Positions 8,552-15,999 are shown, counted from the first letter of the stretch. The stretch: DNA of 64,000 nt from Rhodococcus sp. Z13 (GCF_025837095.1 NZ_CP107551.1:886352-950351); one strand, 5' to 3'. Numbers and translations are program-made. Notes: generated by a model not told the origin, from the letters alone.

Positions 8552-9564
8552 CCGAGTACTCCGCCGGCGACGTCCGGGACCTCGTCGGGATGCGGACCAC
8601 GGCCGCCCGCGTGATCGTCGGGCTGTACGCAGTGGTGTGCGTGATCGTGGCGGTGTTCGGAGCCCGCGAGGCCGCGACGCTGTGGCCGTTCGTCCCGGCC
8701 GTGCTGGTGTGCTGTCTCGCCGCCTACGCGCTCATCGTCGTCCCCGGTGATCCGCTCCCGTGGTCCGCGACGATCCCCCTCATCGCCGTCGGTGCCATGA
8801 GTTGCGCGCTCGTCTTCGCGGCCCTGCCCGTACCCCCACCGGAAGGGGTCGCGCTGTGGTGGCCGATGGGGATGTCGACGATGATCTTCACCTTCATGTG
8901 CGTGCGGGGACGTACCCTCGCGGCCTGGATCGGGGTGCTCGCCCTCATCGCGACGTCGATCGGCTGGGCGCAGATCACGGGACAGGGCGCCGGCCACGGA
9001 CTCGCGATCTCCATCACCAACGCCGCGCCCGTCCTCATGTCGACCTTCTTCGCATGGACGCTTAGACCCCTGGCCCGGTCGATCTACCTCCTGCGCGAGA
9101 CCTCCCTGCAACGGAGCGCCGAGGAGGCCGCTGCGGCCGCCGCGCTCGCCGAACGCGACGCGCAACTCGCACGGCTGGACGCCCTCGCCCGGCCGCTGCT
9201 CGAACGCATCGCCTCGGGGGAGGGTCTCGGCCCCGAGGAACGACGCGCGGGGGTCCTGCTCGAAGCGCACCTGCGGGACGGCCTGCGTGCCCCGGTCCTG
9301 CAGACCGCACCCGTGGTGGAGGCGGTGGCCGACGCGCGAGGCCGCGGCGTGGACGTGGTGATGCTCGACGACCACGGCATGGACACGGTGCCCGAACCCG
9401 AGCGCGACCGGATCCGGCAGGAGATCGTGAGCGAACTGCGTTCCGTCGCTTCGGGATCGGTCACGGTGCGGGTGCTGCCACCGGGGCGGCGGGCGCTGGT
9501 GACCATCCTGGTGCGCGACGACTCCGTGCGCCGGATCGAACTCGGCCACCGGGCCACGGGCTAG
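8548..9564 (+). CDS. Six-helix membrane protein of unknown function, cassette 2
   Basis: The 338-residue protein has about six membrane segments (residues ~15-185), then a cytoplasmic helical region (EERDAQ-like, [12 protein letters not shown]). A conserved C-terminal domain carries [13 protein letters not shown] and [18 protein letters not shown]. The same signatures occur in the frameshifted paralogue at 5836-6863, so this is a genuine third component of the cassette. The membrane part resembles kinase sensor regions, but no H box or ATP-binding motifs are seen. The GTG start overlaps the kinase stop. I do not recognise the family; a role in modulating the kinase is an inference from context. 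Confidence 0.75.
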   Translation: MTEYSAGDVRDLVGMRTTAARVIVGLYAVVCVIVAVFGAREAATLWPFVPAVLVCCLAAYALIVVPGDPLPWSATIPLIAVGAMSCALVFAALPVPPPEGVALWWPMGMSTMIFTFMCVRGRTLAAWIGVLALIATSIGWAQITGQGAGHGLAISITNAAPVLMSTFFAWTLRPLARSIYLLRETSLQRSAEEAAAAAALAERDAQLARLDALARPLLERIASGEGLGPEERRAGVLLEAHLRDGLRAPVLQTAPVVEAVADARGRGVDVVMLDDHGMDTVPEPERDRIRQEIVSELRSVASGSVTVRVLPPGRRALVTILVRDDSVRRIELGHRATG

Positions 9565-9575
9565 AGTTCCGGTCC

Positions 9576-9905
9576 GTGTCCGTTCTGAAGTCGTTGCTGC
9601 TGTTCGCCGTTGCTGCGCTGTTCGAGATCGGTGGTGCCTGGCTCGTGTGGCAGGGCGTGCGTGAACACCGCGGCTGGATCTGGATGGGCTTGGGAGTGAT
9701 CGCGCTCGGCGCCTACGGCTTCGTCGCGACCCTGCAGCCGGACGCGAACTTCGGACGGATCCTCGCCGCGTACGGCGGTGTGTTCGTCGCCGGCTCGCTG
9801 GCCTGGGCGATGATCGTGGACGGCTTCCGACCCGATCGCTGGGATGTCATCGGTGCTCTCGTGTGCCTGGTCGGCGTGGCCGTCATCATGTATCCGCCGC
9901 GGTGA
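9576..9905 (+). CDS. UPF0060 (YnfA-type) small membrane protein
   Basis: This 109-residue, four-helix inner-membrane protein matches the YnfA/UPF0060 family in length and motifs ([51 protein letters not shown]). The family resembles small multidrug resistance transporters, but its role is mostly unproven. The GTG start lies 11 bases after the cassette 2 membrane gene, so it may be read from the same message. A strong hairpin follows its stop. Confidence 0.85.
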   Translation: MSVLKSLLLFAVAALFEIGGAWLVWQGVREHRGWIWMGLGVIALGAYGFVATLQPDANFGRILAAYGGVFVAGSLAWAMIVDGFRPDRWDVIGALVCLVGVAVIMYPPR

Positions 9906-9909
9906 CACG

Positions 9910-9945
9910 GCCATCCGGCGCACGCCCCGCCGTGCGCCGGATGGC
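9910..9945. terminator. Bidirectional hairpin terminator
   Basis: A perfect 15-bp stem (GCCATCCGGCGCACG and its complement) with a 6-base loop fills the 52-bp gap between two convergent genes. It has no T-tract, as is usual for actinobacterial hairpin terminators, and could serve both strands. Confidence 0.75.
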
Positions 9946-9957
9946 GGCCGGGGGCGG

Positions 9958-10416
9958 TCAGCCCACGGCGATGCCACCCGCAGCCGGGGTGGAGTTGCAG
10001 ACCGGCCCGCTACCGAGATTCACCGAGCCGAACACCGTCGCCAGGACTTCGCCGGGACCGGTGTCGACCAGGGCGGCGTAGTTCGGGTATGCGCCGGTCA
10101 GATCGACGATTCCGGTACGCCCGTTGCTGCGGTTGAGCCAGGCGACGGTCACCTGGCCGGCGGCCGGAATCGGCCACGCCGCTTCACGGGTCGAGAACAG
10201 CACGTGCCCGGACGGGATGTTGGGTTCGCTGCTCGGTCCGGGCTGTGCGGTGACCGCGGTGGCCGAGGCGAGGCTGCCCTGGTTCAGGCATCCGACGGTG
10301 ATCGCGGTGCCCATCGACTGTGGTGGGCCGGCCGTCGCGACGCCGGTGAACATGATCGCAGCGGCCAGAGGTGCTAACAGCGCGAGGGTTCGACGGGGAA
10401 TACGCAGTGCAGGCAT
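9958..10416 (-). CDS. Small secreted protein
   Basis: This 152-residue protein has a Sec-type signal peptide: basic MPALRIPRRT, a hydrophobic core, and probable cleavage after GVATAG at about residue 30. The mature part is about 120 residues with two cysteines (GCLNQG and PVCNST) that could form a disulfide. It includes segments such as GQVTVAWLNRSNGRTGIVDL. The ATG at 10416 has GAGGAG upstream. Similar short secreted proteins are common in Rhodococcus and Nocardia, but I cannot name the family or a function. Confidence 0.7.
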   Translation of the reverse strand: MPALRIPRRTLALLAPLAAAIMFTGVATAGPPQSMGTAITVGCLNQGSLASATAVTAQPGPSSEPNIPSGHVLFSTREAAWPIPAAGQVTVAWLNRSNGRTGIVDLTGAYPNYAALVDTGPGEVLATVFGSVNLGSGPVCNSTPAAGGIAVG

Positions 10417-10511
10417 GATGCCGCTCCTCGAATGGGGTGTGTCATGTCCGGGTGCCGACCGCAGAGAGGGGTACCTGCGGCGCGTCCCGCGCACCGATGA
10501 CGATTGTGAGT

Positions 10512-11285
10512 CTATCGATTCGTCCAGGTCACAGAAGCGGTTTCGGTCTCGATCCGGTAGAGGTCCGTGGCATTGCGCCACAGCACCCCCTCCGCGAGAT
10601 CGGGGCCGAGGGCTTCCGTGACCAGAGTGACGTCGGTGTCGGCGAACGGGCGCGGCGCCCGCGTGGACGGCAGGTCCGTACCGAACACCAGCGCGCCCGG
10701 GTCCGCGTCGGCGATCGCCCGCAGTGCGTCGGCCACGGGGAAGTCGACCCGCCCGAAACCCGTGGCCTTCACCCGCACACCGCATTCGACGAGCCGCAGC
10801 AGCGCAGGCAGGCCGGCCGCGGACAGGCCGAGGTGGTCGATCGACACCGCAGGCAGCCGCGCGAGCCGCTCGTGCAGCGGTTCGAGATCCCGTGAGTCCA
10901 CGTACAGCTCGGTGTGCCAGCCCGCGACCTCGTGGACCCGGCGGGCGAGCGTGTCGAGAGCGGCCAGGGGCGCCGACCCGCCGCGGCGGAGGTTGAAACG
11001 CACCGCCCGCACCCCGGCTGCGTCGAGCCGGAGGATCTCGTCGTCGGAGGCGGTGGGGGACAACTGCACGACACCGACGAAACCCGGGCCGAGCCGGCGC
11101 AGCGCGTCGACCAGACAGGCGGTGTCGAAGCCCTGGAACGAACCCGACACGACCGCACCGCCCGTCACGCCCAGATGGCGGACCCGGGCCAGATAGTCGT
11201 CGACGGTGAACGGTTCGGGCAGGTAGCCACGGTTCTCGATCAGCGGGAAACGCGGATCGACGATGTGGAGGTGGGCGTCGAACAC
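10512..11285 (-). CDS. Amidohydrolase-family metal-dependent hydrolase (TIM barrel)
   Basis: The 257-residue protein begins with the metal-binding FDAHLHI motif of the amidohydrolase superfamily. It continues with barrel strands ending in candidate ligands (VSIDHLGLS, and VFGTDLPSTRA with the late Asp). Size and motifs fit the COG3618-type group (2-pyrone-4,6-dicarboxylate lactonase-like hydrolases). The substrate cannot be read from sequence. The GTG start has GGAGG immediately upstream. It is divergent from the glyoxalase-like gene. Confidence 0.75.
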   Translation of the reverse strand: MFDAHLHIVDPRFPLIENRGYLPEPFTVDDYLARVRHLGVTGGAVVSGSFQGFDTACLVDALRRLGPGFVGVVQLSPTASDDEILRLDAAGVRAVRFNLRRGGSAPLAALDTLARRVHEVAGWHTELYVDSRDLEPLHERLARLPAVSIDHLGLSAAGLPALLRLVECGVRVKATGFGRVDFPVADALRAIADADPGALVFGTDLPSTRAPRPFADTDVTLVTEALGPDLAEGVLWRNATDLYRIETETASVTWTNR

Positions 11286-11377
11286 GCCTCCACCCTAGGG
11301 GGATTGTCGGTGGTCGGTGCCAGGGTGGAGGAGTCCCGTCCGGATTCTCGTGGGAGACCACCGTGGAGGAGAGAGCG

Positions 11378-11884
11378 ATGGCCGCATCGGCCCCGAAATC
11401 GACCCCGAATCTGTTCCTGGTCTACGTGACCGACGTGGACCGTGCGACCCGCTTCTACAGCGACCTGTTCGGCATGTCGCCGGAGATGGTGACGCCCCGC
11501 TACGTGTCCTTCGAGGTGGCGCCGGGGATGCTGTTCGCCCTGTGGTCGGGGCGGGCGGAGACGGTGACCCCGGACGCGCCGCGCTTCTCAGAGGTCGGGC
11601 TCATGCTCCCCGGCTCGGCCGACGCCGTCGACGCGCTGTTCGAGCAGTGGGAACACAAGGGCGTGACGGTGGTGGAGAAGCCGCACGACGAGGTCTTCGG
11701 GCGGACGTTCGTGGTGGCCGATCCCGACGGCAATCTCATCCGCGTCTCGCCGCTGGACCGAGGGTGGGATCCGGATGAACTCTCGGTGTTCCCGACTGCG
11801 GCCGGCCGCAGTCGGGAACACCCAGAGTTCGAGAGTGTGCCCCCGGCAGGATTCGAACCTGTCGTGAAAGCCGATCTTCTGTGA
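11378..11884 (+). CDS. Glyoxalase/bleomycin-resistance (VOC) protein with a run-on C-terminus
   Basis: The core (about 10-128) is a VOC-fold protein: LFLVYVTDVDRATRFYSDLF opens the first module and FVVADPDGNLIRVSPLD ends the second. The ATG at 11378 follows GGAGGAGAG. Family members normally stop about here, but this frame continues about 40 residues. It runs through a large palindrome and the 26-bp att core into integrated-element sequence before stopping at 11884. The last codons (after 11861) are foreign. The tail is probably not part of the fold; loss of an original stop or altered termination is possible. Confidence 0.75.
   Translation: MAASAPKSTPNLFLVYVTDVDRATRFYSDLFGMSPEMVTPRYVSFEVAPGMLFALWSGRAETVTPDAPRFSEVGLMLPGSADAVDALFEQWEHKGVTVVEKPHDEVFGRTFVVADPDGNLIRVSPLDRGWDPDELSVFPTAAGRSREHPEFESVPPAGFEPVVKADLL
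11777..11830. terminator. 54-bp near-perfect palindrome
   Basis: The two 27-base arms pair with a single mismatch (11784/11823). The inner 38 bp (11785-11822) are a perfect palindrome centred on GGCCGGCC. It lies at the 3' end of the glyoxalase-like gene, six bases before the att core, and is a likely bidirectional terminator separating that gene from the tRNA-Arg present before integration. Confidence 0.6.
11836..11861. repeat. attL core
   Basis: This is the left copy of the 26-bp direct repeat (from TGTGCCCCC to GAACCTG). It matches the T-arm and acceptor end of the tRNA-Arg at 22737-22809, but the rest of the tRNA is absent here. Identity ends exactly at both sides of the repeat. Confidence 0.9.
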
Positions 11885-11980
11885 TCGTTAACCAGCGGAT
11901 TTATACCAATCTTGCTGGTCGTACGTGAATCTACATGCGGACAGAAGTGGGCGCAACGTGTCATAGGATTACTTCTGTTC

Positions 11981-11997
11981 TGCACGTATTTTGCACG
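11981..11997 (+). promoter_or_regulatory. Paired TGCACG repeats, candidate integrase arm site (left)
   Basis: Two TGCACG copies spaced by five bases (11981-11986 and 11992-11997, an 11-base period) sit between attL and the integrase ribosome-binding site. The same arrangement, including flanking TTC and central ATT, occurs near the right border at 22672-22688. Spacing of one helical turn suits an arm-type integrase or Xis site, and the position would allow autoregulation of the integrase gene. Confidence 0.5.
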
Positions 11998-12006
11998 AGG
12001 GGTGAT

Positions 12007-13161
12007 ATGGCGCGTCGGAAGAAGCGATCGTTCGGGGGTCTCCGCAAGCTGCCCTCCGGCCGCTGGCAGGCGAAGTACACCGCCCCGGACGGACTGATCT
12101 ACAAGGCCCCGCGAACGTTTGCCGCCGAGGACGATGCAATTGCCTGGTTGAACGCAGAACGTCGCCTGATCGACCTCGACGCCTGGACTCCACCCACCGA
12201 GCGTGACCGTGCCGACGAGCAGGCCGCACTGAAGCTCACCCTGGGGGAGTACGCGGACCGCTGGATCACTCACCGCCATTTGAAGGAGTCCACCAGGCAC
12301 CTGTACCGGCGCATGTTCGAGCAGCACATCGAACCAGAACTCGGAGCGCTGCCCCTCGACGAGGTGACCTCCGAGCGGATCCTCGTATGGTTCGCTGACC
12401 TCCGGGACAAGCCGGGACCGAACAAAGCATCGACGGGTAAGACTCGAAACGCCCGCGTCTACGCGCTGCTGCGCACCATCTTCGCTACCGCGGTAGACGA
12501 CGGACTCATCTCGAGCAATCCGTGCCGCATCCCCCGCGCCGGCAGAACCGAGCGGGCTCACGAAATCCGCCTGCTGTCGATCTCCGAGCTCGACTCCCTC
12601 GCCTTTGCGATGCCCGAGCGTCTACGTCTGCTCGTCAAGCTCGCTGCCTGGTGCGGTTTGCGCCGCGGTGAGCTGCTCGAGCTGCGCCGCGGTGACGTGG
12701 CCGAGGACGGCAGTGTTGTTCGGATCCGCAGAGCTGTCGTGTTCGTCGATCGCAAGCCCGTCGTTGGGCCCCCGAAATCGGACGCTGGCGTGCGAGACGT
12801 GACAGTGCCACCCCATATCCGTACCGCGGTCGTCGATCATCTCAGCGAACACGTTGGTCGAGGGAAGAACGCGCTGCTGTTCACCTCAAAGGACGGGGAC
12901 CGTCTGGGGGAGTGGACTCTCCGCTATCACTTCGAGCAGGCAACCACGAGGATCGATCGCTCAGACCTACGTCTACACGATCTGAGGCACCAGGGGGCTG
13001 TCCTCGCTGCACAGGCTGGCGCGACGACCAAGGAGCTCATGGCTCGGCTTGGACACTCAACTCCGAACATGGCGATGCGCTACCAACATGCTGCGGCCGG
13101 GCGGGATGCTCAGATCGCGGAAAGGCTTTCGCAGCTAGCGGATGGTCATGGTTGGCCGTGA
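12007..13161 (+). CDS. int: Tyrosine recombinase (site-specific integrase)
   Basis: This 384-residue integrase has an N-terminal AP2-like arm-binding region (about 8-60), a SAM-like core-binding domain (about 77-170) and a C-terminal catalytic domain. Expected active-site residues are present: Arg219 in CGLRRGE, His324 and Arg327 in LHDLRH, His350 in MARLGH, and Tyr359 in AMRYQHA. The ATG at 12007 follows GAGGGG and was preferred to an upstream in-frame start. It lies 145 bp inside attL, the usual place for an integrase using a tRNA 3' end. It should catalyse integration into, and with the adjacent Xis excision from, tRNA-Arg(CCT). Confidence 0.95.
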   Translation: MARRKKRSFGGLRKLPSGRWQAKYTAPDGLIYKAPRTFAAEDDAIAWLNAERRLIDLDAWTPPTERDRADEQAALKLTLGEYADRWITHRHLKESTRHLYRRMFEQHIEPELGALPLDEVTSERILVWFADLRDKPGPNKASTGKTRNARVYALLRTIFATAVDDGLISSNPCRIPRAGRTERAHEIRLLSISELDSLAFAMPERLRLLVKLAAWCGLRRGELLELRRGDVAEDGSVVRIRRAVVFVDRKPVVGPPKSDAGVRDVTVPPHIRTAVVDHLSEHVGRGKNALLFTSKDGDRLGEWTLRYHFEQATTRIDRSDLRLHDLRHQGAVLAAQAGATTKELMARLGHSTPNMAMRYQHAAAGRDAQIAERLSQLADGHGWP

Positions 13162-13425
13162 GCGGACGGCCGGAACAAGGTGTGTTCTAATGGAAATAAC
13201 CACCACTTGAGTGGCCAGAAGTCGACAACCAAACACCGACAGCTAGTCGAGGATGAATGACCAGCCGGAAATGCGGCTGAGCCGAAAGGGCGCGTCAGGA
13301 GGTCTCGATTAACGGCGAGTCCAGTTCGCTCTGATGAGCGAGAGCCCCGCAACGGGAGCCGAGCACAGATAGACCAAAGAGGTCTATCTGTAGCTCGGTG
13401 TTCTTCTTTCAGGAGGAGAATTCCC
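13162..13425 (+). promoter_or_regulatory. Structured non-coding leader upstream of the excisionase operon
   Basis: The 264-bp gap between integrase and xis contains several compact hairpins: AGCCG/CGGCT at about 13263-13278, TCGCTC-TGAT-GAGCGA at 13326-13341, and CCCG-CAA-CGGG just after it. A long terminator-like hairpin ends the region. A promoter is likely near the start (AT-rich TTCTAATGGAAAT at about 13185). The arrangement suggests a regulatory leader or small RNA controlling the downstream operon. It does not match a riboswitch class I can recall. Confidence 0.5.
13359..13409 (+). terminator. Attenuator-like hairpin directly before xis
   Basis: CCGAGC plus ACAGATAGACC pairs with GGTCTATCTGT plus GCTCGG around an AAAGA loop. 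This gives a 17-bp stem with one bulged A, followed by the T-rich TGTTCTTCTTTC. The SD (AGGAGG, 13411-13416) and GTG of xis begin immediately after. A factor-independent terminator in this position would cap expression of the whole operon unless read through. Confidence 0.7.
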
Positions 13426-13635
13426 GTGTCAGGCAAGAGTGGATCCCGCCGCCTCGTCTCGGTTCCTCAGGCTGCGGAGGAATTCGGAGTTTCTAGCAGG
13501 ACGGTCCGCCGCTACATCTCAGCTGGGCGAATCACCGGGTATCGATTCGGTCCGCGGATGATCCGCGTCGATCTCAATGAGATCGAGGCGATGATGCGGC
13601 CGATGGCTACTGCTCAGGCTGGGGGTGTGAAATGA
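13426..13635 (+). CDS. xis: Excisionase-type HTH protein
   Basis: The 69-residue protein is a MerR/AlpA-like winged HTH of the excisionase group: VSVPQAAEEFGVSSRTVRRY, then GRITGYRFGPRMIRVD and LNEIEAM. Such proteins bind the att arms and steer the integrase to excision, and some also repress promoters. The GTG has AGGAGG nine bases upstream. Its stop overlaps the next start (ATGA), beginning a chain of coupled genes. Confidence 0.8.
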   Translation: MSGKSGSRRLVSVPQAAEEFGVSSRTVRRYISAGRITGYRFGPRMIRVDLNEIEAMMRPMATAQAGGVK

Positions 13636-13820
13636 CGCACTCTCATTCGGCAGGTGGTTTTCGCGAGCCTGATCCCCGTCAGGCCGAGTTCAACCGGTAT
13701 CTCTCATCCGATCCTGGGGTCGCGCTCCAGGTGCAGAGAGACCTCTATGCGGATCTACTCATCCGACTCGACGCTGACCTCGCGGTCATGGCCGCCGAAC
13801 TCGGAGGCGGTGCCGAGTGA
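13632..13820 (+). CDS. Small hypothetical protein of the element
   Basis: This 62-residue protein has an acidic helical C-terminal half (YADLLIRLDADLAVMAAELG) and a polar N-terminus. Its start overlaps the xis stop (ATGA) and its stop overlaps the next start (GTGA), which supports it as a real gene. No recognised domain. Confidence 0.6.
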   Translation: MTHSHSAGGFREPDPRQAEFNRYLSSDPGVALQVQRDLYADLLIRLDADLAVMAAELGGGAE

Positions 13821-14173
13821 GCGCATACGAAAGCCGCCCCGCGGGCCTCGGGGCGGCTCCCGAACCTGCTGACTACAGCTCGCTCACTGACTCCCACGGT
13901 AACAGCGTCAAAGCCCAACTCGGACGACGTCATTCAGCAGCCCGGCGACTTCCGCCCCTCGAGTGTGGCTGTGTGGATCCGTGGCGGCACCGCTGTAGCG
14001 AACCGGGCATTACCGAGCGTCGAGCCGACGCTCTCGCCGCGGCCGCAGCACATCTCCTCAGTGCTGGTCTGACACCGATCATGCCGGTGGACGCGCTGCG
14101 AGCCCTGTGGCGGCGGGGCGGCGCTGATCGCCGCCGCGCAGCCACCATCGCTGGGAGGGTGATGCAGCAGTGA
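13817..14173 (+). CDS. Hypothetical protein of the element
   Basis: This 118-residue basic protein contains an ECGCVDPWRHRC segment that could bind metal, and a C-terminal helical region (TERRADALAAAAAHLL, then VDALRALWRRGGADRR). Both ends overlap neighbouring genes by four bases. Proteins of this type are frequent beside RepA-like ATPases in actinobacterial islands, but I cannot assign a function. Confidence 0.6.
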   Translation: MSAYESRPAGLGAAPEPADYSSLTDSHGNSVKAQLGRRHSAARRLPPLECGCVDPWRHRCSEPGITERRADALAAAAAHLLSAGLTPIMPVDALRALWRRGGADRRRAATIAGRVMQQ

Positions 14174-15258
14174 TCGGCCGCGACTATCCCGAGGCCGCGT
14201 GGCTCGACCAGGACGGCCTCCTCCCGAACCGTCTTCCCTCGGAGGGTGTCCCGTACGTCGATGTTCCGCCGCCGGAGTCCGTCGAGGACAGTGGTGGTCC
14301 GGCGCGCCGGCCTCTTCGTGACCAGGTGCTCCGCCGGTCCGCTCTCGCAGCGATGCCCGACCCCGAACCGCTGATCGACGGTGTGCTCGACCGTGGCACC
14401 ACCGCGCTGCTGTACGGGAAGTGGGGTTCCGGAAAGTCGTTCATCGCGCTGGACTGGGCCGCGTCCGTCGCCTCCGGCCGTCGCTGGCAGGGACTCGCGA
14501 CAACCCGCCAACGGGTGCTGTACGTCGCCGCCGAAGGCGCCTTCGGGCTCAAAGGCCGCGTCCTGGCGTGGGAACGCGGATGGAAGGTCGATCTCGAGGA
14601 CGGAGACCTCGACGTTCTCCCGGTCCCGGTGAACCTCACCCGGTGGCCGGCGGTGCACGAACTCGCCGGACTGATCCGTGAACACCAGTACGGCATGGTC
14701 GTGATCGACACGCTCGCCCGGTGCATGGTCGGCGCCGACGAGAACTCCGCGAAGGACGTCGGGATCGCCGTCGACAACCTGAACACGCTTCGTCAGGCGA
14801 CGCCGGACGGTCGCGGAGTGATCCTCGCGGTCCACCACGCCGGAAAAGACGGCCGGACCGCCCGCGGATCCTCCGCGCTCGAGGCCGGCGTCGACACGGT
14901 CTATCAGACCGTGGTGGACGGCGCCACGATCGACCTCACGCGGGAAAAACGCAAGGACGGCCCCGTGGAGGACCGTCACCGCCTCCGCCTCTCTGCGGTG
15001 GACGACACCGGATCGGCGATCGTCGTTGTCCACCGCGGGGTGGACAACAGCGATCGCGCGGACCGGATCTTGTCCATCATGTCCACCCACTTCCGGACAA
15101 CAGGGGCATCCCGCACCGAACTCCAGAAGGTCGCCGAGGAAGCCGGAATCTCCTACGGTTCGTTCACTCGCGGCCTCAATGACCTGCTCGAATCCGGCGA
15201 ACTCGTCGACGAGGGCACCAGGTCACGCCGGTTCTACCGACTCCGGAGTCAGCGGTGA
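14170..15258 (+). CDS. RepA-like RecA-fold ATPase (AAA_25 type)
   Basis: The 362-residue protein has a Walker A motif GKWGSGKS at residues 83-90. A Walker B strand (MVVIDTLARCM, about 177-187) and a sensor-like ILAVHHAGKDG segment follow, then a C-terminal winged-helix region (ASRTELQKVAEEAGISYGSF). This is the RSF1010 RepA/AAA_25 helicase type found in replication modules of phages, satellites and integrative elements. It probably unwinds or loads at the element's origin. The adjacent TTGTCCA repeats at 15268-15339 would be the natural target (inference). The GTG start overlaps the upstream stop. Confidence 0.8.
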   Translation: MIGRDYPEAAWLDQDGLLPNRLPSEGVPYVDVPPPESVEDSGGPARRPLRDQVLRRSALAAMPDPEPLIDGVLDRGTTALLYGKWGSGKSFIALDWAASVASGRRWQGLATTRQRVLYVAAEGAFGLKGRVLAWERGWKVDLEDGDLDVLPVPVNLTRWPAVHELAGLIREHQYGMVVIDTLARCMVGADENSAKDVGIAVDNLNTLRQATPDGRGVILAVHHAGKDGRTARGSSALEAGVDTVYQTVVDGATIDLTREKRKDGPVEDRHRLRLSAVDDTGSAIVVVHRGVDNSDRADRILSIMSTHFRTTGASRTELQKVAEEAGISYGSFTRGLNDLLESGELVDEGTRSRRFYRLRSQR

Positions 15259-15267
15259 AAGTCCACC

Positions 15268-15340
15268 TTGTCCACCGCTTGTCCACGTCCGCCTCGTTGT
15301 CCAGTCCACCCCCCACCCCTTTAGGGGTGGACGGGGTGGA
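15268..15340. repeat. TTGTCCA repeats and hairpin, candidate replication origin
   Basis: TTGTCCA occurs at 15268, 15279 and 15297, with an inverted copy (TGGACAA) at 15333-15339. Between them lies a hairpin pairing CCACCCC with GGGGTGG, with an inner ACCCC-TTTA-GGGGT stem. Further TTGTCCA/GGACAA copies lie in the last 220 bp of the ATPase gene. Iteron-like repeats directly after a RepA-type ATPase gene suggest an origin or an operator for that protein. Confidence 0.45.
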
Positions 15341-15383
15341 TCTGGACAACGAACAACGTCACTTCTTCCGCGGAAGGGAAACG

Positions 15384-15524
15384 ATGCGTCGACGCCGCGA
15401 ATGCACGTGCGCTGGGACCGCGCCGGGCTGGCCCCAGCACGAGGCCTACTGCGCCACCGTCTCCATCACGGACTCCGATGCCGAGTGGTGGGACAACGAG
15501 GAGGCCCCGGAATGGGTGCTGTGA
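15384..15524 (+). CDS. Small hypothetical protein of the element
   Basis: This is 46 residues with a basic start (MRRRRECTCAG), three cysteines and an acidic Trp-rich end (EWWDNEEAPEWVL). The ATG at 15384 has GGAAGGG upstream. A longer in-frame GTG at 15255 overlaps the ATPase stop but would translate the repeat region into low-complexity sequence, so the shorter form is preferred. The C-terminus overlaps the WhiB-like gene. Confidence 0.5.
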   Translation: MRRRRECTCAGTAPGWPQHEAYCATVSITDSDAEWWDNEEAPEWVL

Positions 15525-15844
15525 CCGCCCAGCGCGGCCCGCGGGGTCCGCGTCCCCGTGTCCCGGCGGTCTTCGCCGAGATGATCGACGGTCGCCTCGC
15601 CGGGGCGGCCTGCGTCGGCCGACACGAGTTGTTCGACGCCGAACTCGACGGCGTCCACGAAACCCCCGCAGAACGCACGGCTCGGCACGCCGCGGCCGTG
15701 GCGATCTGCACGAGCTGTCCCGTGCTCACCGCCTGCCGCGTCGTCGCGGACGAGGCCGGCCGCCACGCCCACGGGGTGTGGGCCGCAACCGTACGCAACA
15801 CTTCCCGGCCCACAGGCCGGAGCCCGAAGGAGCTCTCCGCGTGA
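15512..15844 (+). CDS. WhiB-like transcription factor of the element
   Basis: This 110-residue Wbl protein has the four cysteines expected to hold a [4Fe-4S] cluster (Cys34, and Cys66, Cys69, Cys75 in CTSCPVLTAC). The usual glycine-rich turn G[VI]WGG is altered to GVWAA (88-92). That turn contacts the primary sigma factor in WhiB proteins, so this variant may differ in promoter or sigma interaction. The ATG at 15512 has GAGGAGG seven bases upstream. WhiB-like genes are common in actinophages and can interfere with host or helper regulation. Confidence 0.85.
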   Translation: MGAVTAQRGPRGPRPRVPAVFAEMIDGRLAGAACVGRHELFDAELDGVHETPAERTARHAAAVAICTSCPVLTACRVVADEAGRHAHGVWAATVRNTSRPTGRSPKELSA

Positions 15845-15999
15845 AAACCACCATCGACCTCGCCGCGCTCCCGACGTCGCTGCTGCGCCGCAACAACGTC
15901 CACCAGCTCGTCGAACGGCTCTCCCGAACCGGCGGATGCCTGCTGCTGGCCGACCTCGAGGCCGAACGCGCCCGCCGCGGCCTCCGGAGGCGCCCGTGA
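15841..15999 (+). CDS. Small hypothetical protein of the element
   Basis: This 52-residue basic protein (VKTTIDLAALPTSLLRRNNV, ending in ERARRGLRRRP) has a predicted helical middle. Its GTG overlaps the WhiB stop and its own stop overlaps the next gene's GTG. No domain recognised. Confidence 0.55.
   Translation: MKTTIDLAALPTSLLRRNNVHQLVERLSRTGGCLLLADLEAERARRGLRRRP

Noticed and set aside
13326..13358. CTGATGAG sequence suggesting a hammerhead ribozyme
   Set aside because: The required GAAA after stem II is missing, and the bases are better explained by the TCGCTC-TGAT-GAGCGA hairpin.
13146..13436. 96-codon minus-strand frame opposite the leader
   Set aside because: No ribosome-binding site or domain; it overlaps structured non-coding sequence and the integrase end.
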